A DNA stretch of 64,000 nucleotides from Dryococelus australis. Taxonomy: Eukaryota > Arthropoda > Insecta > Phasmatodea > Phasmatidae. The stretch covers positions 294,148,466 through 294,212,465 of the forward strand of contig CM057009.1 of assembly GCA_029891345.1 (NCBI GenBank), in the 5' to 3' direction. Made by a program: the position numbers and the translations under genes. Positions 53,340 to 64,000 of this stretch are shown here, piece after piece; within the stretch, counting starts at the first letter, position 1; each line of letters starts with the position of its first letter. Under the pieces are notes generated by a model, which was not told the DNA's origin, ran no database searches, and saw only the letters and a list, made by a program, of their open reading frames with translations.

Positions 53340-54505
53340 GACTTCCTCTGTGACGTGATCTCCGCTAGTCGTAGGTCGTCCCGATGTACTCGAACTCTTC
53401 TTTTCTCAATCCGTACTGTGGAGGTGGTTGGTCCGTGGCTTCCTAGGACCCGGTGCGGCACACTCCACTTGGCCACAAACCCCGTGCAAAGATTCTTGTG
53501 GGTGGTGGATTGCGGATGGGCTCGCACATATACTTGTTGTCCTGTGTTGATCGGTGGTGGCAGCCATATGGATGTCGGCAGCCATTTTACAGTGTACTGT
53601 CTCTGGGGTTGCCGGACGTCTTTATGTCGTCGTCGATGTCTACTCTGTGGCATATCACTGCGGGGGGTTTCGCTACTGCGCCTGACTTGTGAGTATTGTG
53701 TCTCACCTGGCAGTTGAAGGTTATGCCCAAGCAGTACATCTGCTGGTGTTTTCCTGGTAGCAGCATTCACTCGACGGCGTATTGTGTACAGAGCGGAGGG
53801 CAGGTTGTCTGCCCATGTGGCATGTTGTTGCCCTACTCGCAGCCAGAGTTGCACTTTCAAATCTTGGATATGTCTTTCTGTTGGGTTGGCCCTCGGGTGG
53901 TAATTTGCAGTTTTGAAATGCCTCACCCCTCACTTTGCACACATATCTGCCCACTTTGCATCCCGTGAACTGTGACCCATTGTCGCTCAACAAGTTTTTT
54001 GGGTACCCCAACCTGGGGAAAAGTCGTTACTCAAAACTTGCGTGATGTTGCCGGTTCTTGTGCAGCTGACAAGGTACGCCTCCACCCACCGTGAGAAACT
54101 CTCTGTTACTACCACTATAAAGCACTTTCCTTTGGCTGTTCGAGGATAAGGCCCCATGAGGTCGAGGCAAACGGTTTCAAACAGTTTCTGGGGGGTGGTG
54201 ATGTGCTGTTGTTGTTACCTCCCATCTGACTGCCTAGCCTTAAAAAGATTGCATGGAATGCAGCGCTTAATGAACTGGAGTGTGCCACGTGACAGCCCGG
54301 GCCAAAAGAACCTCCTGCGAAAGTTCATTCCTGTCTGTTCACAGCCAGGATGCCTCGTCACATTGCCACTATGTGCATAGGCTAACACTCGCTCCCTCGC
54401 AACCATGGGGACATACAACATCCATTTTGAACTGTCAGTTGGCGAACATGTCTCGATCCGGCCATCCATAACACACCAGTTGTTTACAGTTTGTTGTGTG
54501 CACAT
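53288..54505 (-). pseudogene. A2 integrase (fossil)
   Basis: The zinc-binding part has an HHCC arrangement (AHSGNVTRHPGCE, then KRCIPCNLF) around 54400-54230. The catalytic-core segment NLLSDNGSQFTG lies near 54000-53970, and the C-terminal domain has VAKWSVPHRVLGSHG and RVHRDDLR, a GPY/F-like module. It follows RNase H in the normal Gypsy order. It is in a few pieces. Confidence 0.8.
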
Positions 54506-54544
54506 TTCCCTCCTCTCATGACAAAACTGACATCCTTGCTGTTC

Positions 54545-55879
54545 CTATACTACTGTTTGGAAAAGTTCTCTAATCAAAACATCACTATACTCAGTGTTCA
54601 TTTGCTGCACACTGATCTCTTGTACTGTTCCTTGCATGACTGGGGTAAGGAAGTGATCCCATTCCGTTTCATCCCGTACAACAACACTTGCGCTGGGCGC
54701 TCGGGAAAGTGCATCATCCAGCTGATTATCCTTTCCTGGTACGTGCTGTAAAACTAAATTGCATGCTTGCAACATCGAAGTTCACTATGCTAGTTTACTG
54801 CACGCCTCGCGCATGGAATGGAGCCAGACCAGACACCTGTTGTCCGTACGAAGTGTGAATCTCTGATATTCTAAATATCCACGATACTTCTTGACAGCCC
54901 ACACGACCGTTAGGCATTCCCGCTCATTTACATTGTAACGTCGGTCTGTCACGCCGGGCTTAGCATTAAAAAAATCGATTATCTGTCTGCTCCCCTTATC
55001 ATCGTATTGGTACAACATGACTCCCATTTCCTCTTGACTAGCATCGCTTTGTAAATACAAATGTTTACTACCATTGTACATAGCGAGTGTCGGACAAGTA
55101 TGGAATTTTTTCTTTAATTTCGCGGAACGCTTGTCCGGCTTCCTCTGTCCATTGAAACCGGGGGTTTGGTGACAGCATGTCGGTCAGTGGTGCTGTTATT
55201 ATCGCAAATCCCTCCACATACCCTCGCAACCAGTTTGCCAGTCCGAAAAACTTCCTTACCCGTTTCCTAGTGCGCAGGGGAGGATAGTCCGTTATCAACT
55301 TGATTTGTTCCAGTTTTGGCTTGTTTCCTTCTTCGCTCACAACATGCCCTAGGAAGTCAAGTGTAACTTTTCCCATGTGACATTTCTCTCATGCACAGAC
55401 AAGTCCATTCACTTCTAAGTGCTCAAAAACAAGTGACAAATGTTCTATGTGCTCCTTCCAGCTATCAGACCATCCAAATAAGCTAATGTAAATTTTCCAG
55501 TAAGGCTGTCTAAGACACTGGCAATTAAGGCCTGAATGGTAGCAGATGCACACTTCAGCCCGAAGGGCATTGCACAGAATTGATATATATTTCCGTACGG
55601 TGTAGTGAAAGCTGTTTTCTCGCAGTCCGCAACTTTGACTGGTACCTGCCAGTAATCACTTTTCAGATCTAGCAAAGTGAACACTTTGGCTTGTCCAGGT
55701 GAGCTGAGTGCGTCTCGTACATTAATGTACAGGGGTAACAAGCTTCGTGTATCTTTGCTGAGTGGCTGGAAGTCTATGCAGAATCTCCACGAACCATCTT
55801 TTTTAGGCGCCAATGTAATAGCGGAGTTGTAGGCGCAATTCGTGGGCTCGATTACACCATCATTAAGCATTTCCTGCAC
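54545..55879 (-). pseudogene. A2 reverse transcriptase and RNase H (fossil)
   Basis: RT fingers/palm at 55879-55445 (MQEMLNDGVIEPTN, LAPKKDGSWRFCIDF, FTLLDLKSDYWQV, MPFGLKCASATIQ). Connection at 55376-55068 (FLGHVVSEEGNKPKLEQI, KVFGLANWLRGYV-like, FREIKE). RNase H at 55081-54545 (LYLQSDASQEEMGVMLYQ, YNVNERECLTVVWAVKKYRGYL, LRTDNRCLVWL). All are hallmark Ty3/Gypsy motifs. Confidence 0.88.
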
Positions 55880-55965
55880 TTTTTGTCTAATTATTCTGCC
55901 TGATAATGATAATAACTCAGAAGCAGAGTTCGGATAGGTCCCTCTTTCTCTAGTGGTATTGCATG

Positions 55966-56583
55966 CTATGCAACTGTCGTGCGATGCTGGGCATCATGCT
56001 GAGCGAAAATTTCCCTATGCTCATTTAGCAGGCATTGAAAAACTGCCTGATGTGCTGGCAGAATATCATTATCTATATCACTGAGTTCAATTGTGGGTGT
56101 GCTATTTATTGGACGATGGTCTAAGTTGTATACTGTGCGACGCTCCTTCGCACCGAAATGTATGCATCTAACGGCAGGGTCGACAATAGTTTTCCATTCC
56201 ATTAACCAGGGAATGCCCATTATTGTGTCTTCACGAATATATGGGGTAATGGCAGCTGTTGTTGTCGTCTCTATGTCCCTCACATGTACATTCGATACCG
56301 CTTCTCCTACTGCTTTACTGCTATGTTGACTCGTGGCTAACCTAATAACCTGATTTGTAGGCATGACGTCGGCATCTTTTACAAAACAGGGTTGCAAGAA
56401 ATTGTGCGAAGCCACCATATCGATCAATGCATGACACAAACAGTTGTTGACAGTGACAAAGATGTGAATGAATTTTGCCGATGCCCTACTAACCTGGTTT
56501 ACCAGTAGTTGTTGTGGCGTGAGCTCCAGCTGTTTACATTGCAGGGGGAGTGGGGCGACAGTAGTGTCTAGCCCCCTCACCAC
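55966..56583 (-). pseudogene. A2 protease (fossil)
   Basis: A 205-residue frame aligning with A1 25456-25917: VNQVSRASAKFIHI, the CHALIDMV active-site region and the IMGIPWLMEW signature. It then runs on into a linker (IELSDIDNDILPAHQ) leading to RT. Placed between gag and RT. Confidence 0.75.
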
Positions 56584-57600
56584 AAGTTTCTGTTTCCCTG
56601 CTGTTGGCTACATTCCTGCCCTTCTTGGTTCAAGTGGGGATTATTGCAGCACTGAGTATGCCAGTGGAACTGCCTCCCTGGGCAATACCGGAATGGCGAT
56701 AGTGGGAGTTGGCTCTTATCCCACTTTATGTTCGAAGTCATGGTTCCCACAGTTCTCCTGGAATTCCGTTCCCATGGCTGGAACCTGTCACTTTTCACCT
56801 GCTCTTTGCTCGGTAACTATGTGTTCTCAAAATTTTGACCAGTGTTGTCCAAATGGTTTTTCACTGGCCTGACACACGTCACCACTCGCAGCTTTTTCGT
56901 GGTTGCGCGGTTGTTCGTCTTGTATGCAGCACCTAACTCGCAGCGCGGTTCTCCAGGTGTCCTTTTCAACATGGCTGCGGCTTGCATCACATCTTTCAAG
57001 TTCCCGTTCAACAGGGGAATCAAGGCTGCACTGTATTTTGGCCGGGCAGTCTCGACCACAAGCTCCAGTGTTTCCCATTCAGTCGTTTCGGAATAAAATC
57101 AGTGCACTACTTGCACTTTCCGGGTGATGAAGGCAGTCAGTGATTCATGCACTGTTTGTTCTTCCATTGTAAGCTGTGTTTTGGTTCACAGTGTTGTCAC
57201 CACAATGCCGAATCTGTTTTGAAGGGCTTGCTGGATTTCCTGCCATTGCACTCCATAGGGTTTCAATGATCGCCACCAAGTGCGGATGTGCGGAAGCTGT
57301 ACTTTGTTGACCGTGGCTTTTGTGTCCTGACCTGTGATCCTGTTCCACCCTTCTTCTCCTTCTTGCTTGACTGGCTCCTCGACCCTGCAACTTTCCTCCT
57401 TGCACATCACCTCTCCCATAAAATAATCCATGACTGTTCTGCTTGGCTTTGGCATGCCATTACTCGTGTGACACTGTTGACACGAGAATTCGAATCCGAA
57501 CACTGTACTTCACTCTGCTTCGCTCATGCATTCCTGGTGGTATTTCTCTTGACACTGTTGACATTTAAGCATGGTCGCACTTAAACCTGTGCACAGTAAA
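56577..57600 (-). pseudogene. A2 gag with PHD-like Cys cluster (fossil)
   Basis: In minus sense a Cys/His cluster (CQQCQEKYHQEC near 57560-57525 and FEFSCQQCH near 57490-57465) has the C-x2-C-x4-H-x2-(x)C ... aromatic-x-C-x2-C-H look of a PHD finger half. Capsid-like sequence follows (57405-57145 and 57078-56817: LIPLLNGNLKDVMQAAAML). The same cluster is recognisable in A1, D and E. In pieces. Confidence 0.6.
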
Positions 57601-58439
57601 TTGTGGCACCAATTCGGAGTGCGATAGTTCAATACCGTTTATGCTTTTACATTTTGAATCCCTAAACTATCATGCACTTCCATCATTGTCTCTAACTGTG
57701 GCGGTTGTTAGTCTATTAAATTGTCCTCACGGTTTCCGCGGTTGTTCACGGCATGGCTGGTTAGTCAGGTCTTACAGCTGCACTGGCAGTGTGTTGCGTA
57801 AAGTTCATACTTTGCTATTGCGTCTTGCGGTAGCAGTAACAAGCACTGCAGACAGGACAGTGCCGGGGCACTACGCTGAGTCTGGCCCGACATGTCGGTA
57901 AACACCAGTCCACGTGGTGTGCGGTGTGGATGCATGGAACCAGAGTGAGGTGTGGATGCACGGTACTGGAGTGTGATGTGGCCGATGAGGGGAAGCCCCT
58001 TCCCATCCCATGGCTGTTCCTCTTGCGCATGTTGAGGGTGGAGCGAGTTTGCCCGGTCGATACTGCAGCTTACCTGCACAGAGTGTTTGGTGGGTAGGGT
58101 GACATCACATGGTCTCCTTTGTCCCTCTTCAGCACTTACTCACCGATTTCGCAGCAATGGTGGCCATCTTCTGTACTTTGGGTGCTTTCCCTTGTAACCC
58201 ACATGGCATGCTTTCCGGCATCTCCCAGGCGTCTGGAAGGTGTCACGATGCTGCTGTTGGTCCCTTCCTTCACTGTTGCTCCTGTTGTTGGTATCCAAGT
58301 GTTAGAACAAGGATGTACAAGGACGAACTTGGGAAAATTAACACATTTTGGCAGGAGAATTTTGTGGGAATCAGCATGATGGATTTTACCCCCACGAAAG
58401 GGCGACAGTTTGATGCAGTGTGGCTGGACCATGGACAGG
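57600..58439 (-). other. A2 leader
   Basis: The region between the 5' LTR and gag. In minus sense it contains TGTCGCCC near 58410 and the segment GCCTGGGAGATGCCGGAAAGC-type shared with E and A1, then a Thr/Pro-rich leader frame (58079-57765) similar to A1 23461-23840. Confidence 0.5.
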
Positions 58440-59708
58440 TGAAGGGAAAAAGGGGTGTGCGGCAAAGGATGAGTTTAAGATATTTACGTGTTACCCAGGG
58501 TGCCAGACACTGTCCCAGTAGTGTCAATGTTGGTAGAGCTGACTCTTCTTTCTCGGGGCAGAGTGGCCGACGACCCAGGGCGTAGAAATCCATACAGATC
58601 TACTGATTCCTTCCTGTATATGCTTAAGAACTTTAATGAATTTCCCGTCAGCAACCTCTCTGTCTTATTACCTGATATTTACTGGCAATGCCAGGTGGCC
58701 TATCAGCTGGTCCACGTGCCCAAAAATACAATAACTTGCAGTAGTAATGAAAGACATTTAACAATGAATGCTTGCATAGAAAATGGCAGTTATTCTGAGG
58801 GTCATTACTCTGAAGAAATTTGCGGTCAGACAAATGAGAACACGTCAAAGTCCCTTTTCACATGTCTCTCAGTGACTTTTATTTAACGTCTTGTCAGAGA
58901 AAACTTACACTTGCGCTGGGCTCGGCCCGCCAGCAGGGCGAGACAGACAAAAGACACACATGTGGTCAATAAAGATTACGGTAGTGGGCGATTCAAAACC
59001 ACAGGGGTAGAGGGCAGGTGTACCGGTGTCTAAAACAAATGTTTCCGGAGTGATAAAGAATTTATTGTAGTTAAGATGATAAGTTGCAAATGTGAATGCC
59101 GCCGGTCGTGTACGACACAGCCTTCCCATCGCGAGTCTCAGAAGTTACTGATATGGCTGGATTGGCGCCTTCTCCGCCCAGGGGTTGGGGAGTGTGCCTA
59201 GTGGGTACTAATTTTTACCATCCACAAAACAACTCTCTCACTTGCATAAATAAAAGCTTACCTGATCAAAATGAAATATAACAATTTAACAAGACATTTT
59301 AAACTAACAAATATAACACACCTTTACAATGCCCAACGTGAACAATGTAAACAAATGAGGTGAAAAATACAAAACGCTATAACCCTGCTTTATTGGCTTT
59401 AATTTATGTAAGGCTGATACTATGGCATATGTTACTGTGCATTCCCTTAGGAATGTTCCACAGTGCCTGTCTTAAGCACTTTTAACATGGCCCTACTTTC
59501 GTTTCCATCCATGTGCCTGGTTCTGCACTTACCTACATCTGACACTCTGTGCACTAACTTGCACTGACTTGCACTTTACCCTCGTGCTGCACTATATGCA
59601 CGGGCGCATCACTCACACGAACTTTGCACTGGGTATGTTGCTCGTAGTGTGGGTTGCGGTGCTAGGCTGGGCGAACGGTCTATGAGGTGGGAGACTCAGC
59701 ACATGTCA
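58440..59708 (-). repeat. 5' LTR of A2
   Basis: Minus sense, starting TGACATGTGCTGAG and ending CCCTTCA. CAGGTAAG (minus sense) lies at 59264-59257. The outer flank is AACT (59709-59712); its partner could not be located because the 3' LTR is incomplete. Confidence 0.85.
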
Positions 59709-60266
59709 AACTTCATGACAGATTATCACAATGCACATCAGTCATTTCTTACGATACAATATTAAGGTTAGTGCATGTGTTTATTTCAAGAATGGAAGGG
59801 GGAAATATTTTATTTCACCAATTTCGCGGCATCCGATTCCTCAACAGAATATTAAACCACGGGATGATATTTTCTTTCCAATTTTTTTTATAAAAAATGC
59901 CATTTTCTAAACTTATCTTCTGTGTCGTTATCGACAATCGCTGGTTTTACTTGCATTTTGCACAAATATAGGGCCTTAATCACAAAACTCAAAATAGCAA
60001 AAAAACTTCAATTCTTAGTTTTATATAACCTCCAAAACCAATATGCATATGATAAACACAGAACCACCTTATGTTTGAGATGCCATTTTGAAGTTAATCT
60101 ATAGGTTTAAATGCTTGTCTACCATTTGAAGCGATAGACAGTTTAACCTCATGATAACAGTTTTACTTAGCACTAACTATAGGTCGTAAGATACTATGTT
60201 GCACCATCTGGCAGTTCATTTTTAACCTAATGTGTAACTATATGTGGTAATACACGCCCTTATTCT
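59709..60266. other. Flank between A2 and fragment F
   Basis: About 550 bases of AT-rich sequence with no LTR similarity and no convincing frame. The plus-strand frames at 59687-59893 and 59922-60104 are short and low in coding character. Confidence 0.4.
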
Positions 60267-61650
60267 CAACTTTGCCACCAGCCAAATTTCCCTTCACCTG
60301 GCATTGATCCCACCACATGGCATCACACCACGTCGGGAATTCATTTTGATTCTGAAAGTTGCAACAAGAATTTTGTACCTAAACCTACTTCATACGATTG
60401 GGACAGTTTTGTAGTGGAATTTAAATGTAGTGTCCTGGATCAACCACATGGGAAAGTAACCAGAGAGGCTAGTAACAACCACAACAGTAGCATGGAAGTA
60501 CAGCACAGCGTTCAGCACACAGTGAAGATGTGACAATGCAGGGAAGGTGAGAGTATGAGGATTACAGCAGCAAGGAGGGAGTAAACAGTGGTACATCATA
60601 TGTTACACCAACGCACGTCGCCACCGATTGCATAACGAGTGTGCAGTTCACTCTACCTATACCAACACTGACTATAGTCCCACTACCAATTCAACCATTC
60701 ACACCATATTTGCTTCCTGTACCAACCTTTTACCAACCGTAAATTTTTCCACCAGCAATGTTTACTATGTTACCTGTCCTCTTTCCCCCCAGTAACTCCT
60801 GTGACATTTACCATACACAGCAGCGAATGGACCAGCAATCAAAATTGGCCACAGGAACCAGAGAACGAAAAACCGACCCAGTCATTAAGCAAGCAACACC
60901 AGAGGACAATCAACATTCAAACACAGCAACGAAATTCCAAATGCTAGCAATATTTTCCGGAACAATGAATGCGGACCCATCAGCTTTTGTGAAGGAGTGT
61001 ACCACTAAGCTGAGGAGGTACGATGTCGTTGAGGACGAGTGGGCGAGTTGTGTAGAGAATCAGCTGACTGGTGGAGCTGACAAGTGGTGGAATGCCATTA
61101 ATCACTATGGCTTGGGTTGGGACGAATTTGTGCACACATTCTAGTGCCAGTAAGGCAGCACGTTCACGTCGCTACGAGTGCAGAAAAAACTGCTATGACA
61201 AGAACAGCAGTCTTACCAACGACTACCCACTTTCATCACACAGAAAGTTCAACATATACGCAAGATTCCAACCACAATTACCGGAACATGAGGTGTTTGA
61301 TATTGTGACCGAAATAATACTACCAGAGTATAGAGCAGTGTTGTAACCGTTTCTGAATAGCTGTGTGGAGGAGGTTCTGAAAGCAGCAGTGATACTGGAA
61401 CAGAATACATGTCAACTGTGCCACGAAGCAGGTGCTGCAAGAGGGCGGCATGAGTTAACTGGTGACGACCGTGTTCAATCATGGGAACAGTACGAACTGC
61501 AAGTGATAGCGGGTTCTGAATCGCGCCAGGAGAGGACAGTCGGCACTAACAACCACCGAGACAGTCTGCCTCACGGTGATAACTCCAGTAGCCGGGGACT
61601 TTATTCCATTGCAAGTTCGCTTGAAATCTCGCAATATTTCTCAGTTTGCT
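60267..61650 (+). mobile_element. Gypsy fragment F (LTR end, leader and gag)
   Basis: It starts with about 30 bases matching the end of the A LTRs (TTGCCACCAGCCAAATTTCC then CTTCA). A leader with CCCACCACATGGC, as in A1, follows. The gag frame (60758-61144 and beyond) is related to the A gag: KFQMLAIFSGTMNADPSAFVKEC and DKWWNAINHYGLGWDEF. The downstream part matches the A capsid end (LPEHEVFDIVTEIILPEYRAVL). It stops before protease. A 3'-truncated, broken copy of a sister family. Confidence 0.7.
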
Positions 61651-64000
61651 ATTCTTGAGTAAAAACTATTTAGAAATGAAATCATTCCATATGAAATAAT
61701 CTCACTACCTGTAAGGTTGGTGAGATGAGATTTCGTAACCATTTTCGGCCGAAAATAACATATATTTCGCGAAAACTGGCGGAAATGTGGATCACATGTA
61801 GATAGTATTTGAGTTGGAGAATTGTGTTAAAAACTGTGTCAGGCGATAGCGTGTGATTAGACATGAAGATACATTTGATTTATGTGACAGGGAATTTATT
61901 TAAATGTGTACGTGAAAAAAAAAAACACAATGTGCAACCAATTTAAATAATTACAAGTTTAGAAGTTGTTATGAAATCGGCGAGAGTTAAGGAAATCTGC
62001 GCTTCCAGTTGATTTATAAGGTAAGCAAGATGTTGACAGTAATGTAAGTTAGTTATTAATGGTTTTTATTGTGCAATACTTTACCCCGCATAATGTATGT
62101 TTTTTTTATGTTGTGTTTTTATGTTTTATTAAACGTTTCAGGTTTTGACAACCCATGCCTTTGGCAATTACCAAACTTATGTTAGGCAAGGCTAAACATT
62201 AAAAATTGCAAATCTTCTGTGTCTAGAGCATGGCTTGCATGTTCAACGTTTATGGAGGGGTTGATGATAAATTAACTAGAAAGTCGAAAATAAAATAGTT
62301 AAATATGTAAGCCGTTCATTCACTTTGTTTACGTCGGCGACATGTTAGACATATTATTTTCAGGTTGTTGTACCATAATTTGGCCCTGTGTAACATAATT
62401 AGGTATTAATGGTATGGGAAATGTACAAGTTTTTTGTGTCAGTGTACCATTATTTGAATACCCCATAGTATGACAGCACTGGTGTTTTTTTTTTTTTTTT
62501 AATGATTACATCATAGTTGGAGTGTGCGAAGTTCCTGAACGACGTCTGATGATCACCAGTGGAATCTAAGTCGTATGAATTGCTATTTATTCGGTGAGTA
62601 CGTAACCAAATTAAATATAACTTTATGATAGTGGAGAGGGCTATGAATATTAGGGAAATTGTGGGGTAAAACAAGTGAAAAATATGTACATAATTGTAAA
62701 TTTGATCACCAAAATAAGTTAAATTGTAAAAAGACATAACCAAACAATACCTAAATTTACAATTATACCAATACTCACACACCCAAATGTTACTGTGATG
62801 GTGTATGAACTTCAAGTTCAGGCCCCTCTCAAGGACAAATACTGTTCAAGCACATGGGTGTTGAGCTGTGTCAACTTATTGAGGGGGGAAGGGGGCAATG
62901 CTAGGTCAGTGTAGGATATGTGTGTGTGATAAATGATTTATAAGAGACACATACAACTTTAATTGAGTAATCATTTAAATAATTTAATTTACGCTAATAC
63001 AAGGTTTTTAAGTCGGTTTAAATGTATTATTAACACACAGAATTCCAACCAAGCGATCTTCTAAACGTCGTATTAAGGTAGAGAGTCTGGCAACAGTGCA
63101 CGCTATCTGCAGCCTTAAGATGTGTTTACGATTATAGACTGAAGAATTAAGCATTGTACTTAATGCCTCGATAAGCACACGGAAAATGAACAATAAGAAG
63201 CTGTGCAGTTTATGATTGAACTAGCAACTGTTAAGTCTAGCCAAACAGAATCTTAGGAGATGTAAGCAACCGAAATAAATTGAAAAGATTGACAATTTGC
63301 ATATATTTAATTATCTGTGGTTACTGCTTGTGTAATTGTTATAAAAAAAAAACTCGTGAAATATTATAGAAGGGGAAACCGATGCCAATGTTAGGCATTT
63401 ACATCAATAAATATGAAAAGCTTAACTAAAGCAGAATTCATGAAAGAAAACATGACCATGAACTATTCTTTAAATTACGAGGATACTGTCTCTCGATTAA
63501 ATTATTACTTTCACACGATTTCACAATACGACATAACCTAAATACAAGCTGTAAATACAATTTCCTGCCAACAACTGTCGTTGTGCTCTGATTGGCTACT
63601 TCGTCTCGACATGTTCTTAAGATTTAAAATATAACTATCTATTAAGTCAAGCTAAGAACGCACACGACATGTTACAACTCGCACATGACAGTCATAAACC
63701 AATATCATTGAATACATTTATTCATATCTTAAGCACACGGTGCACTTGTTCTGTTAAGTCAGTCGTAAACCCATCATAAGTACCTACTGTACTGCAATAT
63801 GCATTGAATTTAGCCTCATACTTGTTATCGTCAAAACTACTGTCTCATAGCTTAAAGCATTTTGCCCATCTGGCTGTATGTGGTATGAAAAACATTTTCA
63901 GTTCCTAATGGAAAAGAGGTAATGATGCTTTGTTTAAGCATAGCCATGACGTCCTTAAATTAATGCTTCGTGGCTTCTGTTTTTCGGCGCCTATATTGTA
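61651..64000. other. AT-rich flank, no supported gene
   Basis: About 2.35 kb with a T16 run near 62487 and scattered A-runs. The longest frame (62815-62450 minus) is rich in Tyr, Ile and Phe and begins in AT-rich sequence; it is not considered a gene. No repeat of the families above and no RNA gene was recognised. It may be host intergenic DNA or an unrecognised element. Confidence 0.45.

Larger units (their letters stand above)
51378..59708 (-). mobile_element. Gypsy element A2 (minus strand), full layout
   Basis: In minus sense: 5' LTR 59708-58440, leader and gag with PHD-like Cys cluster, protease 56583-55966, RT, RNase H, integrase, tail, polypurine tract (GGAGGGGGCGGGGGCATT) and 3' LTR 52503-51378. 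The 3' LTR lacks its last part where it meets A1. It belongs to the same family as A1, but its sequence is clearly diverged. All Gypsy parts are present in order and the copy is broken about ten or more times. It has longer open stretches than A1, so it may be somewhat younger. Confidence 0.88.

Noticed and set aside
62450-62815. 121-residue minus-strand frame
   Set aside because: AT-driven Tyr/Ile/Phe-rich composition with a long Lys run from a poly-T tract. No motif and no supporting context.

Overview
The window looks like a piece of an invertebrate, most likely arthropod, nuclear genome. The reasons are mixed: AT-rich sequence full of microsatellites and short tandem satellites, TATA boxes paired with a TCAGT-type initiator, several Ty3/Gypsy families, and one errantivirus-like element with an F-type envelope gene. 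No intron-bearing host gene, tRNA or rRNA gene was recognised.

Region 1 (about 1-14,000) is a compact block of small intronless reading frames on both strands with short spacers, as in a large double-stranded DNA virus. It holds an AAA+ ATPase remnant, an LCAT-like lipase/esterase remnant (GHSLGG), a membrane-anchored small protein, a protein with a PSAP late-domain motif, a coiled-coil protein with a Cys/Lys-rich tail, a repeat locus where an acidic and a basic octad-repeat protein overlap in two frames, and a 120-bp minisatellite open in several frames. It is read here as an integrated, decayed copy of an unassigned dsDNA virus. The family cannot be named from sequence alone; Naldaviricetes (nudi-/nimavirus-like) is a guess.

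Region 2 (about 14,300-17,800) is a Merlin-type (IS1016/ISXO2-like) DNA transposon remnant. Inverted arrays of a GGATACGC motif lie on either side of it, and it also contains 39-bp and roughly 95-bp satellites and a duplicated Cys-rich exon-like unit.

Region 3 (17,833-61,650) is a graveyard of LTR retrotransposons. Element E (minus strand, 17,833-20,478) is followed by a leader fragment. Element A1 (plus strand, LTRs at 21,894-23,159 and 50,091-51,371) is split at about 27,430/47,950 by a nest: Gypsy element B, then element D (4-bp TSD TTGT), then the envelope-bearing element C (TSD GTAC), then a 1.66-kb insertion inside C. Element A2, of the same family as A1 and on the minus strand (51,378-59,708), lies tail to tail with A1. 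Fragment F (60,267-61,650) carries a related gag. A, D and E share an unusual PHD-like zinc finger in or upstream of gag, and all four A LTRs carry a consensus splice-donor octamer. All these elements are old and broken.

Region 4 (61,650-64,000) is AT-rich flank with no supported gene.
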